Positions 19,230 through 27,823 of a stretch of DNA of 54,067 bases are shown piece by piece. Source of the stretch: Crocinitomicaceae bacterium (lineage in GTDB: Bacteria; Bacteroidota; Bacteroidia; Flavobacteriales_D; Crocinitomicaceae); the NCBI GenBank assembly GCA_029249445.1, contig JAQWHI010000021.1, positions 1-54,067 of the forward strand. The letters run 5' to 3'. The position numbers and the translations under genes were made by a program. The notes beneath the pieces were generated by a model. The model was not told where the DNA came from. It did not search any database and saw only the letters and a list, made by a program, of their open reading frames with translations. Position 1 is the first letter of the stretch, and every line of letters begins with the position of its first letter.

Positions 19230-19640
19230 ATGAGTAAGATACTTGCCCTAGATTTTGGATTAAAACGCACAGGCCTCGCATTGACAGACGATGAAAAGAT
19301 GTTTGCATTCGGTCTAGAAACTGTAAATTCAAATGTATTGATGCAACGCATCGGAGAACTTATTGAATCGGAAGAGGTTGATGAGCTTGTTCTTGGTCTT
19401 CCAAAACGTCTGAACAACCAAGACTCACACATTACTCAAAATGTGCTTTTACTGAAAGATGCAATTGAAAAAAACTTTCCTTCTTTACGCATTCACCTCC
19501 TCGATGAGCGTTTTACATCGAAGATGGCTTCTCAAGCGATGCACGCTGCTGGAGCTTCCAACAAACAGAAGAAAGAAAAAGAGCTAGTTGATAAGGTCAG
19601 TGCAACAATTATCTTGCAGTCGTATCTTCAAGCAAGATAG
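19230..19640 (+). CDS. ruvX: Holliday junction resolvase-like RuvX (YqgF)
   Basis: 136 residues, the usual size. The RNase H-like fold of the family shows its catalytic blocks: LALDFGLKRTG (Asp8), LVLGLPKRLNNQ (residues 53-64), HLLDERFTS (Asp92, Glu93) and ELVDKVSATIIL (Asp121). YqgF proteins act on structured nucleic acid; in Escherichia coli the protein is linked to 16S rRNA maturation. It is divergent from dapD and lies 85 nt before def, with a separate promoter box between them. Confidence 0.95.
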   Translation: MSKILALDFGLKRTGLALTDDEKMFAFGLETVNSNVLMQRIGELIESEEVDELVLGLPKRLNNQDSHITQNVLLLKDAIEKNFPSLRIHLLDERFTSKMASQAMHAAGASNKQKKEKELVDKVSATIILQSYLQAR

Positions 19641-19700
19641 CTCAGTTCACTGAGTAACTAAATCACCCCCTAAAAAAACTGAATTTTGGTTCAAAACCAT

Positions 19701-19708
19701 TAATTTTG
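19701..19708 (+). promoter_or_regulatory. -7 promoter box of def
   Basis: TAATTTTG is an exact TAnnTTTG match 17 nt upstream of the def ATG. A TTTTG upstream is too close (12 nt) to be an ideal -33. Confidence 0.4.
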
Positions 19709-19725
19709 TTTCACAAATAAAGACT

Positions 19726-20325
19726 ATGATTTTACCAATTGTTGCATATGGCGATCCTGTTCTGAAAAAAGAAGCCGAAGAACTTGATGAAGACTTTCCA
19801 AATTTAAAAGGCTTTATTGACGATATGTTTGAGACGATGTATGCGGCATCAGGTGTTGGATTGGCTGCTCCGCAAATTGGTAAATCCATACGTATATTCA
19901 TCGTTGATGGCACAGCATTTGCCGAGGACGAGGACGAGGAAGGCAATGCGGATCCAAGAGCTGCTGGTATGGAAAATTTCAAGAAGGTGTTCATCAATCC
20001 AATTATTGAAGAGGAAAGCGGCGAGAAATGGGGTTTTAATGAGGGATGTTTGTCCATTCCAACAATTCGAGAAGAAGTTTTTAGAAAAGAAAAAATTGTC
20101 GTGTCGTACTTTGATGAAAATTGGACACTCAAAGAAGAGGCGTTCGAGGGGTATAAGGCGCGTATTATTCAACATGAATACGATCATATTGATGGGGTTT
20201 TATTTACAGACCATCTCTCTCCTTTGAAAAAACGCCTTCTAAATAAAAAGTTGCAAAATATTTCAAAAGGTGATGTCAAAGCGGATTACAAAATGAAATT
20301 CCCAGCGAAGAAAAAACAACGCTAA
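19726..20325 (+). CDS. def: Peptide deformylase
   Basis: 199 residues. It removes the formyl group from nascent N-terminal methionine. The three family motifs are complete: GVGLAAPQIG (residues 43-52), EGCLSIP (106-112, metal ligand Cys108) and QHEYDHIDG (149-157, His150 and His154 as ligands with Glu151 catalytic). Between motifs 1 and 2 there is a very acidic insert, AEDEDEEGNADPRA (66-79), of the kind seen in other Bacteroidota deformylases. Its stop codon overlaps the ATG of the following lipoprotein by one base (TAATG), so the two are translationally coupled. Confidence 0.97.
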   Translation: MILPIVAYGDPVLKKEAEELDEDFPNLKGFIDDMFETMYAASGVGLAAPQIGKSIRIFIVDGTAFAEDEDEEGNADPRAAGMENFKKVFINPIIEEESGEKWGFNEGCLSIPTIREEVFRKEKIVVSYFDENWTLKEEAFEGYKARIIQHEYDHIDGVLFTDHLSPLKKRLLNKKLQNISKGDVKADYKMKFPAKKKQR

Positions 20326-20864
20326 TGAAATACATTATTTCATCTATCAGTTTTTCACTTTTGATCTTTGCGTGCAGTAATGGTACGGAAGAAAGTGAAA
20401 CTTTGAAAGATCAGATTGTTCAATTTGAAAAGAAAGTTTCTCAATCCACACTGGGCAATTCGGATTCCAAAGACATAATGACCGAAAAGTCCAAATTAGC
20501 AGATGCACTTTACACTTATTACCGCCAATATCCTGACGATCCGTATGCGGCCAATTGCCTTTCTAAGCTGCATATGCTTTATTCAGGAATGAACGAAACT
20601 GATAAAGCAGTTGCATATGCCGATACCTTGCTTGAAAGATACCCAGATTTTATTGATCGATTACAAGTAATTGAGAGTCAAATTATAAGTTATGAGTTGG
20701 ATGTCAGACCAAGGAATGTGAAAATGATTAAGAAATACATAAAGCTTTGGTTGAAAGAAAATACATCTGCGGACCATGAGAAAATAGATGAAATGAATTA
20801 TCACCTCGAGCATGTAGACTTGTCTCTAGAAGAGCGGATAAAACTCAATTTAGAGGATTTTTAG
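20325..20864 (+). CDS. TPR-like lipoprotein of unknown function
   Basis: 179 residues. It starts MKYIISSISFSLLIFACSNG, a lipoprotein signal with the lipobox Cys at residue 17. The remainder is helical with a tetratricopeptide-like pattern (TYYRQYPDDPYAANCLSKLH, AVAYADTLLERYPDFIDRLQ). It probably sits in the periplasm or at the outer membrane as a protein-binding scaffold, but I do not recognise a specific family. Coupling to def by a TAATG overlap is likely a matter of shared transcription rather than shared function. Confidence 0.8.
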   Translation: MKYIISSISFSLLIFACSNGTEESETLKDQIVQFEKKVSQSTLGNSDSKDIMTEKSKLADALYTYYRQYPDDPYAANCLSKLHMLYSGMNETDKAVAYADTLLERYPDFIDRLQVIESQIISYELDVRPRNVKMIKKYIKLWLKENTSADHEKIDEMNYHLEHVDLSLEERIKLNLEDF

Positions 20865-20914
20865 TAGTGCTGTTAACGATGTGTTAAATTTTTAGAAGAT
20901 TAAAATACTTAACC

Positions 20915-20922
20915 TATCTTTG
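20915..20922 (+). promoter_or_regulatory. -7 promoter box of the DUF1573 gene
   Basis: TATCTTTG matches TAnnTTTG exactly, 34 nt upstream of the ATG at 20957. A T-run 21 nt further upstream may serve as a weak -33. Confidence 0.45.
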
Positions 20923-20956
20923 AGTCAAGACTTAATCAAAATTAAAATTACTTAAA

Positions 20957-21394
20957 ATGAAAAAGGCATTATTCTCATTGTTGATGATTTTTGCAGCAGG
21001 CGTTGCAACATCTTTCGCTCAAGAAGTTAAAAATGGAGCGCAAATTGAATTCGAAAAAGAAGTTCATGATTACGGTACTATTGAAAATGGTGCGAACGGT
21101 CAATGCACGTTCAACTTCAAAAACTCAGGAAATGCTCCTTTGATCATTTCTAATGCAAAAGGATCTTGTGGGTGTACGGTACCATCATGGCCAAAAGAAC
21201 CAATTGCTCCAGGTGCAAGTGCTAAAATAACTGTAAAGTATGATACGAAGCGTGCAGGTGCAATTAACAAGAGTGTTACAATTACCTCGAATGCGGTGAA
21301 TACACCGACGAAAGTGATTCGAATAAAAGGAAATGTAAAAGCAAAGCCCGCGAGCGGTGTTCCAGTTCAATCTGGAGGTCCAGCAAATCGCTAG
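20957..21394 (+). CDS. Secreted DUF1573 domain protein
   Basis: 145 residues with a signal peptide (MKKALFSLLMIFAAGVATSF, then AQ). The mature part is a single Ig/ASH-like DUF1573 domain: EVHDYGTIENGANGQCTFNF, KNSGNAPLIISNAKGSCGCT, APGASAKITVKYDTKRAGAI and KSVTITSNAV. The paired cysteines in SCGCT are typical. DUF1573 proteins are abundant in Bacteroidota and exported; their function is unknown. It has its own promoter box and is followed by a strong terminator, so it is a single-gene unit. Confidence 0.9.
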   Translation: MKKALFSLLMIFAAGVATSFAQEVKNGAQIEFEKEVHDYGTIENGANGQCTFNFKNSGNAPLIISNAKGSCGCTVPSWPKEPIAPGASAKITVKYDTKRAGAINKSVTITSNAVNTPTKVIRIKGNVKAKPASGVPVQSGGPANR

Positions 21395-21426
21395 TCGAAC
21401 ATTACTTTAAAACAACAAAACGAATT

Positions 21427-21461
21427 TCCGCCCTTGTCTTTGACAAGTGGCGGATTTTTTT
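21427..21461 (+). terminator. Rho-independent terminator after the DUF1573 gene
   Basis: TCCGCC-CTTGTC pairs with GACAAG-T-GGCGGA (12 bp with one bulged T) over a TTT loop, followed by a run of seven T. Confidence 0.9.
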
Positions 21462-21539
21462 GTCTTATTGTTTTAAAAAGCTTCTGACAGAGACAATTTT
21501 TTTCGTTAATAACTTCCTTGTATTGTGAATCAATTCTTG

Positions 21540-21569
21540 TTGCGGGCGACACAGAAAAGTGTACTTTTA
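21540..21569 (+). promoter_or_regulatory. Probable dnaE promoter
   Basis: TTG (21540-21542), a 19-nt spacer and TACTTTTA (21562-21569), which differs from TAnnTTTG only in the last base. The dnaE ATG follows 21 nt later. Confidence 0.35.
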
Positions 21570-21590
21570 GTTTATCCTTAAAGGCATGCT

Positions 21591-24500
21591 ATGTATATAA
21601 TTTTTGACACGGAAACAACTGGTTTACCGCGGAATTGGAAGGCTCCAATTACCGACACGAACAACTGGCCAAGAGTTGTCCAGATCGCATGGCAACTGCA
21701 CAACGAAAAGGGTGAACTCATTGAAAATAAGGATTACCTGATTGCCCCCGATGGATATGATATACCGTACGATTCAGAACAAATTCACGGAATTTCAACT
21801 GAATTGGCAAAAAGTCAAGGTGTTCCATTAGAGCAGGCATTAAAGGAGTTCAATTTAGCTTTAACTCAGGCAAAATTTGTTGTTGGACAGAATGTAAAAT
21901 TCGATACCAATGTAACTGGATGTGAGTTCTATCGATTGGGATTGGCGACGCCAATGAACGATATGGATGTTTTGGATACATGTACTGAAACAACCGCGAA
22001 ATTATGTCAAATTCCAGGCGGTCGTGGTGGCCGATTTAAACTTCCGACCCTTAGTGAACTGCACGATTATTTATTTCGCGAAAAGTTTGCGGAGGCGCAC
22101 AATGCAACTGCGGATGTCGAAGCAACAGCACGTTGTTTCTTTGAATTGATTCGAAAAGGTGTTTTTGCGTCTGAAGAACTCCAACAAGAGGCCAGCTATA
22201 TTGAAGAATTTAAAAGCTTCAATCCGCAGCCATTTGAATTGTTGGGGTTGACTCATTTGAGTCTGAAAGAGGAGAGTGATAAGTTGAAAATAAGTTCCTC
22301 CGCTGCTGAGGTTAATATTGATCAGAATGCTGCCCTTAAAGAAATGGAGGAGTATTCGTATGCGCATTTACATAACCACACACAGTTTTCGATTCTACAG
22401 TCAACAATTGATGTAAGTGGTCTGGTCAAAAAAGCAGGAGAAAACAAAATGCGGGCTGTAGCACTTACTGATACAGGAAATATGATGGCAGCTTTTCATT
22501 TTGAGCGAGCTGTGGCAAATCACAACAAAGAAATTCAAGACAAAAGAAAGGAGGCTGAGGAGTCTGGGGAGGAGTTTGAAGGTGTTGAAATGATGCCAAT
22601 CATCGGTTGCGAGTTCAATGTGTGTAGTGACTTGACAGATAAAATACAAAAAGACAATGGGTACCGTGTAGTTCTTTTGGCAAAGAACAAATCCGGATAC
22701 CATAACCTGATCAAGCTTGCATCTATTGCGTTTACCGAAGGGATGTATTACGTACCCCGAATTGATAAAAAAGCCATTGAAGCATTCAAAGATGATATTA
22801 TTGTTCTGACGGGAAACCTTTTTGGGGAGGTACCTAGTCTAATTTTGAACGTAGGTGAGACGCAGGCTGAAGAAGCTTTGGTTTGGTGGAAACAGCAGTT
22901 TGGAGATGATCTTTATGTGGAAGTCATGCGGCACGGACAAGAAAATGAAGACCGTGTAAATGAAACTTTGGTTCGTTTGGCAAAAAAACATGATGTCAAA
23001 CTCGTAGCAACGAACAACACATATTATTTAAATCGAGAGGATTCTGAGGCACATGATGTTCTTTTGTGCGTAAAAGACAACGAACTTGTTTCAACACCAA
23101 AAGGTCGAGGTCGTGGTTTTCGATATGGTCTCGAGAATGAGGAGTATTACTTCAAGTCGCAAGACGAGATGAAGAAACTGTTCCTGGATCTTCCCGAGTC
23201 AATACAAAGCATTGATGAAATAATTGAAAAATGTGAACATTATCCACTTGCTCGTGAAGTTCTGCTCCCGGCTTTTGATATTCCCGAGGAATTTCAAGAT
23301 GAAAAAGACAAAGAGGACGGTGGTAAACGCGGTGAAAACAATTATTTGCGCCATCTTACGTACGAAGGAGCCAAATTACGCTACGGTGAAATTACAGCGG
23401 AAATAGCAGAGCGCCTTGATTTTGAGTTGGCTACTGTAGAAAGAACAGGCTATCCCGGATATTTTTTGATTGTACAGGATTTTTGTCATGCTGCAAGAGA
23501 AATGGGTGTTTCTGTAGGTCCTGGCCGTGGATCTGCAGCCGGCTCAGCAGTCGCTTATTGTACAGGAGTTACAAATATTGATCCTATCAAGTACGATTTA
23601 CTTTTTGAGCGATTTTTAAATCCGGATCGTATCTCTATGCCAGATATTGATATTGATTTTGATGATGAGGGAAGAGGGAAGGTGATTCAATGGGTGATTG
23701 ATAAATATGGTGCCAATCAAGTTGCTCAAATCATCACTTATGGAACGATGGCTGCAAAATCCTCCATACGTGATACTGCTCGGGTGATGGATTTACCTCT
23801 TTTTGATGCAGATCGGATTGCAAAACTGATTCCAGATATTTCTTTGAGCAAGATTTTTGGTCTTACAGATCCTGAGTTGCGTGAGAAGTTAAAAAACAAT
23901 CAGGATGATATCCAAAGAGCCAATGAGTTAAAATCAATTTCTCAAGGTGCAGATTTACCAGCTCGTGTTGTGAATCGAGCACGTGAATTGGAAGGTTCAG
24001 TGCGAAATACAGGGATTCATGCGTGTGGAGTAATAATAACTCCAGATGATATAACCAACTTTGTTCCTGTTGCGTTGGCGAAGGATTCAAATATGTACTG
24101 TACGCAGTATGACAACTCCGTAGCCGAGGATGCAGGACTGTTAAAAATGGATTTTCTTGGACTTAAAACTCTGACATTGATCAAACATGCCGTTCGAAAT
24201 GTGAAAGAGCGACATGGAATCGACTTGATCCCTGACGAATTTCCAATTGATGATGCAGCCACCTATGAATTATTTCAACGTGGAGAAACAGTTGGAATTT
24301 TTCAGTATGAATCTGCTGGAATGCAAAAATACATGCGTGAGTTGAAACCAACTGTTTTTGCAGATTTAATTGCAATGAATGCCTTGTACCGCCCGGGACC
24401 GTTAGAATACATTCCATCATTTATAAAACGTGCGCATGGTGAGGAAGATATCGTCTATGATATCGATGCTTGCGAGGAGTATTTGGCAGAGACTTATGGC

Positions 24501-25952
24501 ATTACTGTATATCAAGAGCAGGTAATGTTGTTGTCTCAAAAGTTAGCTGGCTTCTCTAAGGGTGAGGCCGACACTTTGCGAAAAGCAATGGGGAAGAAGC
24601 AAAAGTATATTCTCGACAAGATGAAGCCTACTTTTATAGAACGTGGAGCTGAGAATGGACATGATGAGGAGGCTTTGGAGAAGATTTGGAAAGATTGGGA
24701 GGCATTCGCATCCTATGCATTCAATAAGTCACACTCTACCTGTTATGCCTGGATTGCATATCAAACGGCTTACTTTAAGGCAAACTATCCGGCTGAGTAC
24801 ATGTCTTCAGTGCTGAGTAATAATATGAATGACATCAAGCAGGTCACATTTTTTATGGAAGAGTGCAAGCGGATGGGGGTACCGGTTTTAGGACCCGATG
24901 TAAATGAGTCCAATTACCACTTTACAGTAAACAATGAGGGCGCTATTCGCTTTGGGTTGGGTGCCATAAAAGGACTTGGTGCGGCACCTGTTGAAGAATT
25001 GATTTCTCAGAGAGCTGAAGGAGGAAATTTTATTGACATTTTCGATTTAGCAAAACGTGTTAATTTAAGAGTCTGTGGTAAAAAAGCATTTGAAAGTTTG
25101 GCATATGCGGGTGGGTTTGATAGTTTCAAAAAAGTCCACCGAGCACAGTATTTTCAAGAAGATAGAAATCAGCGAACATTTTTGGAAAATGTAATCCGCT
25201 ACGGTTCTGGATTTCAAGATAGTGTGAATTCATCTCAAGTTTCAATGTTTGGAGAAGGTACAGGTGAGGAAATGCCTGAGCCATTGATACCAGAATCCGA
25301 AGAATGGGGCAATATTTATGCATTGAACAAAGAGAAAGAAGTGATCGGGATATTTATTTCCGGACATCCACTTGATGATTTTCGTTTGGAAATTGATTCC
25401 TTTTGCAATGGAAATGTTGGTATGCTTAACGCAATGAATGAGCACAAAAACAAAGATATTCTAATCGCAGGAATTGTATCAGATGCGGAACATCGTTTTA
25501 CAAAAAAAGGAGATCCATTTGGAACGATACAGCTGGAGGATTACAACGATTCGTATAAACTTTTCCTCTGGAGAGAAAACTATTTGAAGTACAAACATTT
25601 TCTGGCTCGGGGGACTTTTGTCGCGGTTAAAGGTCGTATAGAGATTCCTCCAAGACGATCTGAGCTTGAGTTTACTGTTCATTCTATTGATCTTCTTCAG
25701 GCCTTAAATGAATCGAAGGCCTCGAGTGTACATTTGACAATTTCATCGAAAGAGCTTGATCAAATTATGATTTCAGACCTAAATAAATTGTTTATGGAAC
25801 ATGAGGGGAGTTGTCCAGTTCATTTTAAAATTTACGACCCGTTGGACGGTATAGAAGTTCGTATGCCATCAAAAACGATAAAGGTCGGAGTTACAAATGA
25901 TTTCTTCAATAAATTGAAAGAATTTGAATTGCAAGTTGAGATTAAAAGTTGA
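21591..25952 (+). CDS. dnaE: DNA polymerase III alpha subunit with fused N-terminal DEDDh exonuclease
   Basis: 1453 residues, about 290 longer than a plain DnaE. Residues 1-195 are a DnaQ-like 3'-5' exonuclease with all DEDDh residues: Asp6 and Glu8 in FDTETTG, Asp105 in GQNVKFDTN, His170 and Asp175 in HNATADVEA. A linker leads to the PHP domain (from about 256). The PHP site looks decayed: TDHGN has become TDTGN (residues 293-297) and the usual NDxHY is NNTYY near 475. The polymerase palm carries PDIDIDFDDE near 684. A clamp-binding motif, QVSMF, is seen near residue 1220, followed by an OB-fold region. It replicates the chromosome; proofreading is probably supplied by the fused domain. Such fusions are known in Bacteroidota. 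Confidence 0.96.
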   Translation: MYIIFDTETTGLPRNWKAPITDTNNWPRVVQIAWQLHNEKGELIENKDYLIAPDGYDIPYDSEQIHGISTELAKSQGVPLEQALKEFNLALTQAKFVVGQNVKFDTNVTGCEFYRLGLATPMNDMDVLDTCTETTAKLCQIPGGRGGRFKLPTLSELHDYLFREKFAEAHNATADVEATARCFFELIRKGVFASEELQQEASYIEEFKSFNPQPFELLGLTHLSLKEESDKLKISSSAAEVNIDQNAALKEMEEYSYAHLHNHTQFSILQSTIDVSGLVKKAGENKMRAVALTDTGNMMAAFHFERAVANHNKEIQDKRKEAEESGEEFEGVEMMPIIGCEFNVCSDLTDKIQKDNGYRVVLLAKNKSGYHNLIKLASIAFTEGMYYVPRIDKKAIEAFKDDIIVLTGNLFGEVPSLILNVGETQAEEALVWWKQQFGDDLYVEVMRHGQENEDRVNETLVRLAKKHDVKLVATNNTYYLNREDSEAHDVLLCVKDNELVSTPKGRGRGFRYGLENEEYYFKSQDEMKKLFLDLPESIQSIDEIIEKCEHYPLAREVLLPAFDIPEEFQDEKDKEDGGKRGENNYLRHLTYEGAKLRYGEITAEIAERLDFELATVERTGYPGYFLIVQDFCHAAREMGVSVGPGRGSAAGSAVAYCTGVTNIDPIKYDLLFERFLNPDRISMPDIDIDFDDEGRGKVIQWVIDKYGANQVAQIITYGTMAAKSSIRDTARVMDLPLFDADRIAKLIPDISLSKIFGLTDPELREKLKNNQDDIQRANELKSISQGADLPARVVNRARELEGSVRNTGIHACGVIITPDDITNFVPVALAKDSNMYCTQYDNSVAEDAGLLKMDFLGLKTLTLIKHAVRNVKERHGIDLIPDEFPIDDAATYELFQRGETVGIFQYESAGMQKYMRELKPTVFADLIAMNALYRPGPLEYIPSFIKRAHGEEDIVYDIDACEEYLAETYGITVYQEQVMLLSQKLAGFSKGEADTLRKAMGKKQKYILDKMKPTFIERGAENGHDEEALEKIWKDWEAFASYAFNKSHSTCYAWIAYQTAYFKANYPAEYMSSVLSNNMNDIKQVTFFMEECKRMGVPVLGPDVNESNYHFTVNNEGAIRFGLGAIKGLGAAPVEELISQRAEGGNFIDIFDLAKRVNLRVCGKKAFESLAYAGGFDSFKKVHRAQYFQEDRNQRTFLENVIRYGSGFQDSVNSSQVSMFGEGTGEEMPEPLIPESEEWGNIYALNKEKEVIGIFISGHPLDDFRLEIDSFCNGNVGMLNAMNEHKNKDILIAGIVSDAEHRFTKKGDPFGTIQLEDYNDSYKLFLWRENYLKYKHFLARGTFVAVKGRIEIPPRRSELEFTVHSIDLLQALNESKASSVHLTISSKELDQIMISDLNKLFMEHEGSCPVHFKIYDPLDGIEVRMPSKTIKVGVTNDFFNKLKEFELQVEIKS

Positions 25953-25957
25953 TTTGT

Positions 25958-26839
25958 TTAACTATTGAATAAGTCACGCAGTTGTGTGATCTCTTGAACT
26001 TTTTTTGCGCTTCCTGCTTCTTGAAAAGAAGTGATCAGATTTGTTAGCATGCGAATTAAGATGGCAGAGTTAGAACAGGGTTCAAAATGTTCTCTAGTTG
26101 CAGGCTTATTGAGGCCTTTTAAGAATGCTTTGATTTCCTGCTCGTTAAAAATACTTCCTTTTGAGAATGCATTGATGTAGAACAGTGCTCCGTGGATATT
26201 ATCTGTGTTGATGAACGGATTGATGTTGTCCTCATCCATATAGGCAAGTATGAAATGATTGGGGAGGTTTACACCGTAAACTGGCATATCCAAGGATTGA
26301 GCGATTATTGAATAGATCACACACAAGGTTAATGGATTGCCTTGTTTGGATTCCATCACAACATTAATGAAAGAGTTAAGAGGAGAGTGAAAATTCTTTG
26401 AATTTCCCACAAAATTGTGCTTATTGTAGAAAATCTTATTAAACAATCGGACTTTTTCAAACGCCGTCTGATTCTCATTGAATTCTAACCATACATCTCT
26501 ACGTATTTCCTGAATTGCCGATCGAACCTTTTGTTCATCATGATTTGGATATTGATAGCGGGATAGCAGAAGGGCTCCTTCAAGCAAGTCTTTGTGTGGT
26601 GAGTTGATCCAGTCTTGCAAACCGTTCAGAATCGATTTGAACTGAATGGTTTGAATTAAGTTTTCTGCACGTGATTGAAATAAGAGCCCATAGTTGTCTT
26701 CTTCCCATGATGTTTCCAATAGAGTAATTGCGGCAGGGCCATGACCGATGAGTTCATCGCGTACATGTTCAAAAACGTTTTCGTCTGGATCATCAATCAA
26801 ACGAATCAATGCTTCTATGGATTTATTTGCACTCAACAT
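25958..26839 (-). CDS. SirB1/transglutaminase-like family protein
   Basis: 293 residues, no signal peptide. The N-terminal 90 residues are helical. The middle contains the SirB1-type transglutaminase-like core: VRLFNKIFYNKHNFVGNSKN, then SKQGNPLTLCVIYSIIAQSL and YGVNLPNHFILAY. A Cys (Cys173) stands where related proteins often have Ser, and His195 lies in PNHF, so a Cys/His pair is possible. In other bacteria this family occurs next to prmC/sirB2 or alone and its role is unclear. It ends only 5 bp from the dnaE stop codon, tail to tail. A TAACTTTA box ends 2 nt before its ATG. Confidence 0.8.
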   Translation of the reverse strand: MLSANKSIEALIRLIDDPDENVFEHVRDELIGHGPAAITLLETSWEEDNYGLLFQSRAENLIQTIQFKSILNGLQDWINSPHKDLLEGALLLSRYQYPNHDEQKVRSAIQEIRRDVWLEFNENQTAFEKVRLFNKIFYNKHNFVGNSKNFHSPLNSFINVVMESKQGNPLTLCVIYSIIAQSLDMPVYGVNLPNHFILAYMDEDNINPFINTDNIHGALFYINAFSKGSIFNEQEIKAFLKGLNKPATREHFEPCSNSAILIRMLTNLITSFQEAGSAKKVQEITQLRDLFNS

Positions 26840-26918
26840 CGTAAAGTTACAATTGTATAGAGCTGATATCGATCGGCTTAGAAATACTTTTTAAGGATGT
26901 TTTGTTAATTCATTTTGT

Positions 26919-26999
26919 ATGAATCAAAAAAAGTTGAAACCTTTTTTGATTTTATGCGTTATATCTTTCACGGATCAATTATTAACAGTTACAGGTTAA
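26919..26999 (+). CDS. Possible 26-residue hydrophobic peptide ORF
   Basis: An ATG-to-TAA frame of 26 codons. It encodes a basic start (MNQKKLKP) and a hydrophobic stretch (FLILCVISF). Its stop lies 6 nt before a strong plus-strand hairpin with a T-run. Against it: the first half overlaps an AT-rich inverted repeat (AATCAAAAAA and TTTTTTGATT), and no clear promoter is seen. Treat as a candidate only. Confidence 0.2.
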   Translation: MNQKKLKPFLILCVISFTDQLLTVTG

Positions 27000-27005
27000 G
27001 GAAAA

Positions 27006-27045
27006 GGTCTCGTTAAACTTTGTTTTGACGGGACCCTTTTTTTTT
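27006..27045. terminator. Hairpin terminator between thioesterase and SirB1-like gene
   Basis: GGTCTCGTTAAA pairs with TTTTGACGGGACC (12 bp with G-T pairs) around a short loop. On the plus strand it is followed by nine T; on the minus strand by CCTTTTCC. It can end the thioesterase transcript on the minus strand, but its better T-run favours plus-strand transcripts. Confidence 0.65.
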
Positions 27046-27053
27046 GAGCTAAT

Positions 27054-27488
27054 TTAATCAGGAAGAGAGGACGAAATAATCTCGTGTTTTTTCAGCAGTG
27101 CTGTGAAATCAGATGGAGCCTGTATCGGTCGCATGTCTTTTTTTCCAACAAAAACAAGTGTGGTTGTAGCTGTTGCTATTTCTTTACCGTCAATTTCAAT
27201 AGTGTATTCAAACAACAATCGAGGTCCTCGAAGTTCCACAATTGTCGTTTTAATACACAGGAGGTCATCGTATTTTGCGGGCAGCTTATAATTTACTGTA
27301 AGTGAAGACACCGGCAGCATGATTCCACGTGTTTCGAGACTTTTGTAACTCATCCCTAGACTCCTTAGTGCCTCCACACGTCCAACTTCAAGATATTGTG
27401 CATAATTTCCATAATAACAGTAGCCCATTTGATCTGTTTCACCATAACGAACCCTGAGCTTGGAACTGTGTTTGAAATTTGTTTTCAT
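27054..27488 (-). CDS. Acyl-CoA thioesterase, hotdog fold (YbgC/FadM type)
   Basis: 144 residues. The 4HBT hotdog fold shows the typical start KLRVRYGETDQMGYCYYGNY, with Asp in the TDQMG active-site loop, followed by AQYLEVGRVEALRSLGMSYK and the later VNYKLPAKYDDLLCIKTTI and LLFEYTIEIDGKEIATATTT. Such enzymes hydrolyse short acyl-CoA or 4-hydroxybenzoyl-CoA-like thioesters in the cytoplasm. It is divergent from dnaA across a 335-bp gap. The substrate is not predictable from sequence. Confidence 0.9.
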   Translation of the reverse strand: MKTNFKHSSKLRVRYGETDQMGYCYYGNYAQYLEVGRVEALRSLGMSYKSLETRGIMLPVSSLTVNYKLPAKYDDLLCIKTTIVELRGPRLLFEYTIEIDGKEIATATTTLVFVGKKDMRPIQAPSDFTALLKKHEIISSSLPD

Positions 27489-27823
27489 TGTTTATAAGTA
27501 TTGAATCTAAATTACTTAGACTTTTCTTTTTTTAAGCAAAAAATAAAGACTAATTTTAGTAGAGTGTTCACTAAAAGGATTTAGTCAAATAGCGTATTGT
27601 GTTGAAAAATAAATCTTTATATACATATTGATTTAGATTGTATAAAAATCTGCCGAAAGTGTTAAATTTTTATGAAGTAAAACTTTTTAAAAAATCAACC
27701 ACTAAACTACTTTTTTTTTAACTTTTTTATGTAAATATTTGTCCTAACGGAATGAACCACATAACTACTATTATGAATCTCTTTCAATTTTAGAGAGAAA
27801 AATAGTTTTAACTATTATTTAAC
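27489..27823. other. 335-bp AT-rich intergenic region upstream of dnaA
   Basis: This stretch holds the divergent 5' regions of the thioesterase gene and dnaA. It is very AT-rich with long T-runs. I looked for clusters of TTATCCACA-like DnaA boxes on both strands and found none convincing, so I do not call an origin here. No gene, tRNA or clear TAnnTTTG promoter was found. Confidence 0.5.

Noticed and set aside
27489..27823. Origin of replication upstream of dnaA
   Set aside because: The region is AT-rich, but no cluster of DnaA boxes was found on either strand. GC skew would be decisive.
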